A stretch of DNA of 9,384 bases from an uncultured Bacteroidales bacterium. Its GTDB lineage: Bacteria > Bacteroidota > Bacteroidia > Bacteroidales > Muribaculaceae. Made by a program: the position numbers and the translations under genes. The stretch lies in assembly GCA_947176515.1 (NCBI GenBank), contig CAMWQZ010000023.1:1-9384 (forward strand), written 5' to 3'. Below the pieces are notes generated by a model. That model worked only from the letters and a program-made list of their open reading frames with translations. It searched no databases and had not been told where the DNA came from. How positions within the stretch are numbered: position 1 is the stretch's first letter; each line of letters starts with the position of its first letter. Of this stretch, positions 1-6,856 are shown piece by piece.

Positions 1-32
1 GCTAACATTACTGAGCGCCGGAGGCGCGCATC

Positions 33-75
33 AATTGTAGCTCCGTATCGAGACGTATAACGTCTCGGTGCGGAG
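33..75 (+). repeat. AATTGTAG-prefixed palindrome, left copy (REP-like candidate)
   Basis: AATTGTAG (33-40) directly precedes a 15-bp stem pairing 41-55 with 61-75, including the perfect CGAGACG/CGTCTCG core. The same 8-base prefix precedes a palindrome at the right end of the window on the opposite strand. The stem sequences differ apart from a short GACG-type core, so relation is suggested, not shown. Confidence 0.35.
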
Positions 76-130
76 ACCAAAGGGTATAAAGCAATGAGCG
101 GCCTCGGAGAGGTCGTTCATCCAATAACAA

Positions 131-165
131 AAAAAATAGGGCGGAGGGTATCCGTCCTATTTTTT
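131..165 (-). terminator. Intrinsic terminator of the PUL operon (probably bidirectional)
   Basis: A 15-bp stem pairs 131-145 with 151-165 around a 5-base loop, starting 20 nt past the stop codon of the last gene. Read on the minus strand, the hairpin runs into eight consecutive T residues (plus-strand A129-A136), a classical intrinsic terminator. Read on the plus strand it ends in six T residues, so it can also stop a convergent transcript. The only non-Watson-Crick position is G141-T155, a G-U wobble in plus-strand RNA but an A-C mismatch in minus-strand RNA. Confidence 0.9.
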
Positions 166-185
166 GTGGTATGTGGGGATTGGGA

Positions 186-1649
186 TTATTCTTCAGAAGC
201 TTCTTCCCAAGTTGCGACTTCGCCCCAGACGTTGAGTTCACCGATACCGGTTGACTTCTTGTTAGCTGTAGACATATCTTTGAAAACATCTTCGATAACG
301 AACTTCATATATCGAGCAGTCATCGGAGTAACGTCAAATTCTACAGCCTGAGTTGCAGCTGAGGGTGATGACCATGTGCCGACGTTAACCCAGTTCACAC
401 CATCGAGGCTGAGCTCTACATGGCCGGCTTTAGAGTTAGCATAGCGTTTGTTAGAGCTTGCAGGGATTTCGAAACCAACCTTGGCAACTGCAGTCAGACG
501 ACCGAAGTCTACAACTGCATAATAGGGAAGATTACAATACTTGTTATATAGTTCATCATTCTCAGGATCGGGTTTCTTTTCATCTGGCGCGTGATAGCGA
601 TAAAATGAACGCCACCATTTGCTTGTTGAGCCGTCGATGAGGGCATCGGCACCGTTGTTTGCCTTTTCTGATTCAGTTGCATTAGGGTCATCGTTGAGGT
701 CAGAGTTACATTCAACGATTGACCACTTGCCTTTTTCGAGCTTGTTAGCTTCAACTGAAACTGTGTAGAGGATAACGCTCTTATCTGCGTCGATGTTAGA
801 CGATGAAAGTGACTTGAGACGAATCGGGAGCATGAAGTTACCGAAGTTAGAAGGCGCGTTATCGGGAACGAGCACTGAACGGACAAACACGAGGTTGAAT
901 TTGCTTGTGCTGAGGAACTCGTTAATCTTGCCTTCGAGATCCATCTTAATCGAGCCTTCGGGGAAGGGACGATAATTGGTGTTGTTCTCTGCATTGTATT
1001 CGTCGATAAGGCTATTGTCGATTTCGAGAGTATAGTTGATATCGCGCTGAGCAATGAAGTTAGCGGTGATATCAAAGAATACTTTCTGCTCAGCAACGCC
1101 ACCACGAGTAGCATTTACGTCGCCTTTAACAAGACCGTAGCGAGCGAAAGCCACGAGGGGCTGTTCGAGCACTGGGCGCACAAGAGTTGTGAGACGCTCG
1201 TCGTCGATAGTTCCGATCGAGGTTACTGACATGCGGAGGGGAATAACCTGGTTGGGGTCGTCAGCGAGGGCAGCCTCAAGACGATCGCGATTCCAAGAAA
1301 TTTCGAATGGCATGCGATAGTCATCGGTAGTCAAGACAAGCTTAGACACGGAGATTGAGTAGCAATCTGACGGGAGTTCTTTTAGCTTGGTCGAGGCCGT
1401 AGTGTTATATTCTTCAAGAACTGTGGGGTCAACTGAGATTGAAACATCAGCGCTCTGACGACCTTTACCAGCCTTTATTGCAAAAACCTTGGTCGGGTCA
1501 TCAACACCAGTGTAGACCTTCGCGTCTACGAGACCCGAGTTAAGGAGACCCACGGTGTCGTCGACCATGAAGTTATCAATGTCGCTTTCGCAAGCTGAGA
1601 AAGCCACAGCCGCAGCGGCAAAGAGTGAAATATATAATTTATTTTTCAT
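186..1649 (-). CDS. SusE-position surface lipoprotein: DUF1735-like repeats plus F5/8 type C domain
   Basis: This 487-residue protein is probably a surface glycan-binding lipoprotein acting with the SusC/SusD pair. The start at 1649 places a signal peptide with lipobox FSAC (Cys20) at the N-terminus; a longer frame from a TTG at 1679 would overlap susD and put an odd ten residues before the signal peptide. Two tandem modules resembling DUF1735 (BT_3987-like N-terminal) domains follow, about 35-165 and 170-300. They share an EYN motif (80-82 and 217-219), preceded by VDPTVLE and IDNSLID, and a later IPLRM or LPIRL. Residues about 303-477 look like an F5/8 type C (CBM32-like) domain: ALIDGSTSKWW (336-346), YYAVVDFG (376-383), VELSLDGVNWVNVGTW (411-426), ARYMKFVI (445-452) and GIGELNVWG (468-476). 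A charged insertion lies at about 351-374, between the first two of these. No catalytic domain is seen. It is the last gene of the operon. Architecture is fairly sure; the ligand is unknown. Confidence 0.88.
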   Translation of the reverse strand: MKNKLYISLFAAAAVAFSACESDIDNFMVDDTVGLLNSGLVDAKVYTGVDDPTKVFAIKAGKGRQSADVSISVDPTVLEEYNTTASTKLKELPSDCYSISVSKLVLTTDDYRMPFEISWNRDRLEAALADDPNQVIPLRMSVTSIGTIDDERLTTLVRPVLEQPLVAFARYGLVKGDVNATRGGVAEQKVFFDITANFIAQRDINYTLEIDNSLIDEYNAENNTNYRPFPEGSIKMDLEGKINEFLSTSKFNLVFVRSVLVPDNAPSNFGNFMLPIRLKSLSSSNIDADKSVILYTVSVEANKLEKGKWSIVECNSDLNDDPNATESEKANNGADALIDGSTSKWWRSFYRYHAPDEKKPDPENDELYNKYCNLPYYAVVDFGRLTAVAKVGFEIPASSNKRYANSKAGHVELSLDGVNWVNVGTWSSPSAATQAVEFDVTPMTARYMKFVIEDVFKDMSTANKKSTGIGELNVWGEVATWEEASEE

Positions 1650-1672
1650 TGTTGTAAGTCTAATTAATGGGA

Positions 1673-3607
1673 TTACCAACCGTAGTTTTGAGTGATATTA
1701 ACCATTTCGTTAAGCTGCTCCTGGTTGATGGGCATGAAGTAGTTTTTCTTTTCGAACTTCATAGCGCGGTTCCAAATTGTGTTGGTGCGCTCCCAAGAAC
1801 TTTCGTAGTTAGTAGCAGCGAGGTTGAGAGTCGGCTGAAGCTGATTCATCTCTGTCTCTGCAATCATCCAACGACGGCAGTCATAGTAACGGTGGCCTTC
1901 GAAGGCGAGCTCAACCATACGCTCCTTGCGAATCATTTCGCGGAGAGCAGCCTGATCAGACATGAAGTTGATTTCGGGATAAGCTTCTTCGAGATTGTTA
2001 AGACCAGCGCGGTTACGAATCAAGTTGATATACTTGAGCGATTCAGCAGGTTCGCGGTTAGGCTTCTCGTTGCAAGCCTCAGCATAGTTGAGGTAAATTT
2101 CTGCAAGACGGAAGTAGAACCAGAAGAATCCGCCCCACTGATTGTTCTGATAGTCACGGTCTGTCGGGAGGAAACGACGCCAGAGGTAACCAACCTTGCA
2201 ACCGTCAGCACCGAGGTTGGTGAAGGGTGATGTACCACCATTAAAGAATGTCACAAGGGTTTTCTTATTGTCTTTTGTGAATTCGTTGACCCAGTAGAAA
2301 CCGTTAGCCATGACAGAAGCATAGAAGCGAGCATCGCGACCAACGCAAGAGTTGTGAGCCTTCACGCCGCCAAACTTAGCTCCTTCGATTGGGTGCTCCC
2401 AGTCGTTGGTGAATCCTTCAGCCACATAGCCTGACTTGGGGTCTACGATAGGCTTCACGCCATTGTTTTCATAACCAGTGATAGGATAGCGGCCTGATTC
2501 AGCCATAGGATAGGTGTCGACAAGCTTGATAGAGGGGCAGTAGCCAGAGCAACCTTGAGCGATGATGTTCTTTGGTGCGTAACGGGCATAGTGCATGTAG
2601 CCAATCCAACCCACACCAGCGCTTTCGCTGTAAGGGCAGAGACGAGGCCAGTATCCCCAGATGATTTCGCTGTTCCACGGCTCGAACTGTACGCCCTGAT
2701 AAGACTTGATAGCCTTCTGGAAGGGATCAGTCTCAGTGTTATCCTCATAGAGCTTATACTGGTTAAGGTCAATCACGGCCTTAGCAGCCTCGGCAGCCTT
2801 AGTCCATTTGTTAGGATCGGGAGTCTGGGGGAAAAGGAACTTACCATCTTTGTTAGTCATGCCTTTGTAGAGGTCACAGCCATTGAAAAGAGGGCTGGCA
2901 GCATAAAGAAGGATACGAGACTTGGCAGCCATAGCAGCGCCCTTGGTCATACGGCCATCCATCTGAACGCCGTTGTCAATAGTGGAAGGAAGATCGGCTA
3001 TTGACTTGTCGATTTCTGAAATCATAAAGTCAATAACATCTTCGAGCGGAGCACGGTCGATGTCCTGGGGACGGATAGTCTGCTCTGAGCGACGGTCACC
3101 CCAAAGGAAGCAAGGACCAAAACGACGCATGAGCTGGAAGTAGCAGTAAGCACGGATGAAGCGAGCTTCGGCAACGGCTACTTTCTTTTCCTCAGATGTA
3201 AACTCGGGGCAACGGCCAACATTTTCCATGAAGATGCCGCACTGTTCCATACCCTGATACATGAGAGGCCAGTTGTTCCAGTTTTTAGTTGTGGGACCGT
3301 AGTCGCCGGTCACGAAGTTAAGATGAGGCACCCACATTGTCCAAGAGAAGTGAGCCTCATCGCTCATAGCAACAGCGGCACCATCGGCGTCACGGTATTC
3401 GTAAACCTGGTTCTCCATCTGGAACTGCGCTTCGTAAGGCATGAAGCTATAGATATGCTTCAGGTATTGAAGCGTAGAAGCTCGCTTAGAGAACACCTCA
3501 TCGAGAGAAAGCTGGTCATCGAGTTTCACCTCCAGATAGTCGCTACACGAAACGAGCGACGAAGCAGCGGTGACGAGAGCCAGACCTAAAAGTTTTATCT
3601 TGTTCAT
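1673..3607 (-). CDS. susD-like: SusD/RagB-family nutrient-binding outer-membrane lipoprotein
   Basis: This 644-residue protein is predicted to be the lid-like glycan-binding partner of the SusC transporter at the cell surface. The signal peptide ends in lipobox LVSC with Cys21 as the lipid anchor, followed by the common SDYLEV motif. Family signatures are AEARFIRAYCYFQLMRRFG at 146-164 and ASPLFNG at 237-243 in the TPR-like helical part, then FRLAEIYLNYAEACNE at 499-514, RNRAGL at 531-536, ERMVELAFEGHRYYDCRRW at 562-580 and the C-terminal QNYGW at 640-644. At 644 residues it is somewhat longer than classical SusD (about 550), with the extra length likely in loops around 300-480 where motifs are weak and Trp, Tyr and Gly are common. 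It lies 14 bp after susC and 23 bp before the next lipoprotein start. Family assignment is firm; ligand identity is not visible. Confidence 0.97.
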   Translation of the reverse strand: MNKIKLLGLALVTAASSLVSCSDYLEVKLDDQLSLDEVFSKRASTLQYLKHIYSFMPYEAQFQMENQVYEYRDADGAAVAMSDEAHFSWTMWVPHLNFVTGDYGPTTKNWNNWPLMYQGMEQCGIFMENVGRCPEFTSEEKKVAVAEARFIRAYCYFQLMRRFGPCFLWGDRRSEQTIRPQDIDRAPLEDVIDFMISEIDKSIADLPSTIDNGVQMDGRMTKGAAMAAKSRILLYAASPLFNGCDLYKGMTNKDGKFLFPQTPDPNKWTKAAEAAKAVIDLNQYKLYEDNTETDPFQKAIKSYQGVQFEPWNSEIIWGYWPRLCPYSESAGVGWIGYMHYARYAPKNIIAQGCSGYCPSIKLVDTYPMAESGRYPITGYENNGVKPIVDPKSGYVAEGFTNDWEHPIEGAKFGGVKAHNSCVGRDARFYASVMANGFYWVNEFTKDNKKTLVTFFNGGTSPFTNLGADGCKVGYLWRRFLPTDRDYQNNQWGGFFWFYFRLAEIYLNYAEACNEKPNREPAESLKYINLIRNRAGLNNLEEAYPEINFMSDQAALREMIRKERMVELAFEGHRYYDCRRWMIAETEMNQLQPTLNLAATNYESSWERTNTIWNRAMKFEKKNYFMPINQEQLNEMVNITQNYGW

Positions 3608-3621
3608 TGTTAGAATTTGGA

Positions 3622-6600
3622 TTAGAAGTTAACGTTAAGTCCGACTGCACCTGTGCGCATCTGAGGATATTTTTCACCGTTGCTTGATTCAAGCTCGGGG
3701 TCCCAGAGTTTGAATTTGCTCCAAGTGAGCAAGTTATTGCCAGAAACGTAAACGCGGACGTTAGTAATGCCTGCTTTTGCAAACCACTTTTTGGGGAAGG
3801 TGTAGCCAATTTCGGCATTTTTGAGACGGATGAAGCTACAATCACGCTGCCAATAGGTCGAACCCTGCTGGTTGTTCTCAACCTTGGTAGTAGCAAGACG
3901 AGGATACATAGCGTTAGGATCAGGGTTAGAAAGAGTCCAACGATTTTCAGCAACTTCAGCGAAAATCTGACCCTGCTGAACCATGTCGACACCACCGGCA
4001 CCCCAGAAAGTAGTACCAGAGAGCATACGGGTGATATGGCCTACACCCTGGAAGAATACAGAGACATCGAGGCCCTTCCAAGTGAGTGACGCACCAAAAC
4101 CATAGCTGATTTCAGGGATATCAGAATAACCGATAGCAATCATATCGTTAGCGTCAATCAAGTTGTCACCGTTAATATCTTTGTACTTGATATCACCGGG
4201 GCGAACAACGGCGCCGAATGTCTGACGAGGACTGTTAGCGATGTCTTCTTCTGACTCGAAGAGGCCAAGAGCGACAAGGCCACGCTGCTGACGATAGGTG
4301 AAGCCAGCCTCAGAAAGATAAGGATACTGAGGAGTAGGCTTATCGTCGTACACTTTCTTGTTGCGGTTGTAAGTGAATGTACCGCGTGCAGAAAGGAAGA
4401 AGTCACCGAGAGGTTTGTTGAACTCAGCTGTCATATCAATACCCTGATTACGCATGCGGCCGAGGTTGACATACTGCTTAACGTTGTTACCAACGACTGT
4501 CGGCACTGACTCCTGAAGGATGAAGATACCAGAACGTTTTTCGTAGAAGTAGTCGGCCTGGATGCTAAGTGCAGAGTTGAAGAAACCGAGTTCGACACCG
4601 ACGTTCTTCTTGATAGCCTTTTCCCAAGACACGTTATCGTTACCAACGTCACCAGTAGTAACACCGCCACCGCGAATATTACCGTGTGTCTCGTTAGTAC
4701 CCCAGTTAAAGCCGTGGCTATACTTCATAGTAGTATTGAAGGCAAAACGACGGTTACCACCAATCTGGTCATTACCGATTTCACCATAAGAAGCCTTGAA
4801 CTTAACGAGGTTAACATAAGGAGTGATGGGTTCCCAGAATTTTTCGTTAGAGAGCACATAGCCTACAGCATAAGACGGGAAGAAACCGAAACGCTTTTTG
4901 GGCGAGAAGTTCTCAGAACCGTTGTAACCGAAGTTGAACTCGACGAAGTAGCGGCTATCGTAGTTGTAGGTAGCACGACCAGCGATACCAGTATTCTTCT
5001 TAGAGAAAGCAGAAATGTAATCGCTGGGCCAGTTATCAGTGTAGCTGCGCATGTTGAAGTTGAACATGGCGCTTACATAATGAACATCATTAAACGTGTT
5101 ATCATAGGTAACAGCAGCTTCGAGAGCGGTACTGCGGTTACTCCAAATAGCACGGTTGAGAGTCATGTAGTCAGAGCTACCAGGGTTCTTGATTTCACGG
5201 ATAAGGTTACCTTCTTCGTCACGACCAGTGGCATAGTAGCCGGCAGGTGATTTACGACGGTCGAGGGTTGTACCTGTAGCTGCGTCCCATGCAAACTTGA
5301 TATTTGCTTTAAGACCCGGGGTAATGATGTCAGAGAAGTCCTGAGTCAAAGAGATAAGAGACTGAGAGGTATTAGAGAAGTCCTGAGAGTAACCGGTTTT
5401 GTTCATCTTCCAGTAAGGGTTCTCACCGTTACGGGGGAGAGCCTGAACACCGTCAGAGAACTCAGTAGGAGTAGCAATAGGCGTTATACGCATGCTTCGC
5501 CAATAGATTTCGTAAAGATCGGCACCTGGACGATTCTTTGTAGAATAGAGGTTGGCGAGTGAAAGACCGAGTTCAGTCGACTTGGTGATGTTGATGTCGA
5601 CGTTGGCACGGAAGTTATACTTAGTGTAACGCATGTTTGCATCGTAAGTGTCAGCTTTCTGAACATTGAGGATAGAACCCTCGGTGTAGAACGAACCGCC
5701 AACGTAGTAACGCACGCTCGGTGTACCACCCGAAACGCTGACGTTAACACGAGTTGTGCTTGCGCGATCTTTAAACATGGTCTTCATCCAATCGACGTTA
5801 GGATAGAGGTCGGGGTCTGCACCAGAGAGGTACATTTCACGTTCCATATCCTGAATACCAAGACGGCCTTCTGAGTCAAGCATTACATCGTTGTAGAAGT
5901 CAATCCACTGCTCGGCGTTAGCCAATTTAGGCATCTTGACAGGATCAGTGTAGCCATATTCAACCTTAGCGCTTACTTTGGGTTTAGACTCAGAACCACG
6001 CTTGGTGGTGATGAGCACGATACCGTTAGCACCGCGGACACCATAGAGAGCAGTAGCGGTTGCGTCCTTAAGGATAGAGAATGACTGGATGTCTTCGGGG
6101 TCAACAAGGTCCATCGAGCGTTCGATTCCGTCGACGAGGATGAGCGGACGGTTGTTAGCACCGAAAGAAGAAATACCACGAATCCAGAAGTCAGCCGACG
6201 AACCGGGCTCGGCAGTGCGCTGCATTACGACAGCACCGGCAATCTTACCGGCGATAGCCGAAGACAGGTTGCCGACAGGCACTTTGAGCGAGCTTGCGTC
6301 GATGGTAGAGATTGCACCTACGACTGACTCTTTTTTCTGTTTACCGAAAGCGACCGCAACGACCTCATCGAGCACCTCGCTCTGAGGATGGAGCTCAACG
6401 GTGTAAGAAGTTTTGTCGCCAACGACGATTGTCTGGGGTGTGTAACCGAGAAATGAAATCTCGAGTTTAGAGCCCTTGGGGACTTCGATGGAGAACGTAC
6501 CATCGATGTCGGTGATAGCACCTTTAGAGCCACCAACGAGTTTGACCGAAGCACCGGGGATGCCTTCGCCAAGTTCGTCGAGCACGGTACCGGTGACCTT

Positions 6601-6732
6601 GGTCACGACACCCTTCACACTGCTCTTCGATGCCTGAGGTTCGGGAGCATCAGCCGCGTAGATGTTGCCATAGGAAAGGCACAGCACAGCGGCAAGGCTC
6701 CATAACTTTAAAAAGCACTGACGTTTTTGCAT
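3622..6732 (-). CDS. susC-like: SusC/RagA-family TonB-linked outer-membrane transporter
   Basis: This 1036-residue protein should form the outer-membrane barrel that imports oligosaccharides captured by its SusD partner, powered by TonB-ExbBD. It has a Sec signal peptide (residues 1 to about 26, ending IYA), a carboxypeptidase-regulatory-like beta-sandwich (about 46-114), a TonB-box-like segment (DEVVAVAFG, 122-130), and a plug domain (about 131-246) with the hallmarks RGISS (185-189), LVDGIE (199-204), SILKDATATALYGVRGANG (219-237) and ITTKRG (241-246). The remainder is the barrel, ending in VGLNVNF with a terminal Phe typical of outer-membrane proteins. The signal peptide leads directly into the regulatory-like domain; there is no N-terminal STN domain, so direct signalling to an ECF sigma/anti-sigma pair is unlikely. 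The susD-like start lies 14 bp downstream, so the two are surely co-transcribed. The gene appears intact. The glycan specificity cannot be read from the sequence. Confidence 0.97.
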   Translation of the reverse strand: MQKRQCFLKLWSLAAVLCLSYGNIYAADAPEPQASKSSVKGVVTKVTGTVLDELGEGIPGASVKLVGGSKGAITDIDGTFSIEVPKGSKLEISFLGYTPQTIVVGDKTSYTVELHPQSEVLDEVVAVAFGKQKKESVVGAISTIDASSLKVPVGNLSSAIAGKIAGAVVMQRTAEPGSSADFWIRGISSFGANNRPLILVDGIERSMDLVDPEDIQSFSILKDATATALYGVRGANGIVLITTKRGSESKPKVSAKVEYGYTDPVKMPKLANAEQWIDFYNDVMLDSEGRLGIQDMEREMYLSGADPDLYPNVDWMKTMFKDRASTTRVNVSVSGGTPSVRYYVGGSFYTEGSILNVQKADTYDANMRYTKYNFRANVDINITKSTELGLSLANLYSTKNRPGADLYEIYWRSMRITPIATPTEFSDGVQALPRNGENPYWKMNKTGYSQDFSNTSQSLISLTQDFSDIITPGLKANIKFAWDAATGTTLDRRKSPAGYYATGRDEEGNLIREIKNPGSSDYMTLNRAIWSNRSTALEAAVTYDNTFNDVHYVSAMFNFNMRSYTDNWPSDYISAFSKKNTGIAGRATYNYDSRYFVEFNFGYNGSENFSPKKRFGFFPSYAVGYVLSNEKFWEPITPYVNLVKFKASYGEIGNDQIGGNRRFAFNTTMKYSHGFNWGTNETHGNIRGGGVTTGDVGNDNVSWEKAIKKNVGVELGFFNSALSIQADYFYEKRSGIFILQESVPTVVGNNVKQYVNLGRMRNQGIDMTAEFNKPLGDFFLSARGTFTYNRNKKVYDDKPTPQYPYLSEAGFTYRQQRGLVALGLFESEEDIANSPRQTFGAVVRPGDIKYKDINGDNLIDANDMIAIGYSDIPEISYGFGASLTWKGLDVSVFFQGVGHITRMLSGTTFWGAGGVDMVQQGQIFAEVAENRWTLSNPDPNAMYPRLATTKVENNQQGSTYWQRDCSFIRLKNAEIGYTFPKKWFAKAGITNVRVYVSGNNLLTWSKFKLWDPELESSNGEKYPQMRTGAVGLNVNF

Positions 6733-6856
6733 AAGATTATTAGTTTGTTAGATTTTAAGTAGGATTTCGATTTTGTTTGTTTCATAAAGTTTGAGAAGAG
6801 TTAAATTAAAAATAGAGGATTGAGTGATAATGATGATTTTAAGGGTGAATAATAGG
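6733..6856 (-). other. 124-bp leader between the GH89 gene and susC
   Basis: This AT-rich stretch separates the GH89 stop from the susC start. On the coding strand it contains no TTTG at all, so a consensus -33 box is absent, and I find no GC-rich hairpin that could terminate transcription. The simplest reading is an untranslated spacer inside one mRNA. A non-consensus promoter, or one inside the 3' end of the GH89 gene, cannot be excluded. I see no small gene in it. Confidence 0.5.

Larger units (their letters stand above)
1..165 (+). ncRNA. Candidate structured RNA or 3' UTR, plus strand, possibly cut by the window edge
   Basis: Four hairpins follow one another: 15-27 (5-bp stem), 41-75 (15-bp stem), 94-120 (12-bp stem) and 131-165 (15-bp stem, the terminator). 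The three longer stems contain five non-Watson-Crick pairs: 46-70, 48-68, 98-116, 101-113 and 141-155. All five are G-T on the plus strand, hence G-U in plus-strand RNA and A-C mismatches in minus-strand RNA. This points to a plus-strand transcript ending at the terminator. The three plus-strand frames carry stops at 1-5 (TAA, frame 3), 38-40 and 58-60, and no coding signature is seen. I do not recognise tRNA, tmRNA, RNase P, SRP or 5S sequence. It may be an sRNA, the 3' UTR of an upstream gene, or a set of palindromic repeats. Confidence 0.4.

Noticed and set aside
1..60. Plus-strand frame 1 (positions 1-60) as the tail of an upstream gene
   Set aside because: Only 19 codons before a stop, rich in Arg from the GC-rich hairpin, without recognisable protein features. 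It cannot be separated from chance.
8..289. Minus-strand 93-residue frame spanning the terminator at the left end
   Set aside because: It overlaps the end of the real lipoprotein gene in another frame and crosses the terminator and hairpins, so it is unlikely to be translated.
1650..1679. Upstream TTG start extending the last lipoprotein by ten residues
   Set aside because: It would place extra residues before an otherwise standard lipoprotein signal peptide and overlap the susD stop; the ATG at 1649 fits better.
1667..2230. Plus-strand 187-residue frame antisense to susD
   Set aside because: It overlaps conserved SusD motifs on the other strand and has no recognisable features of its own.
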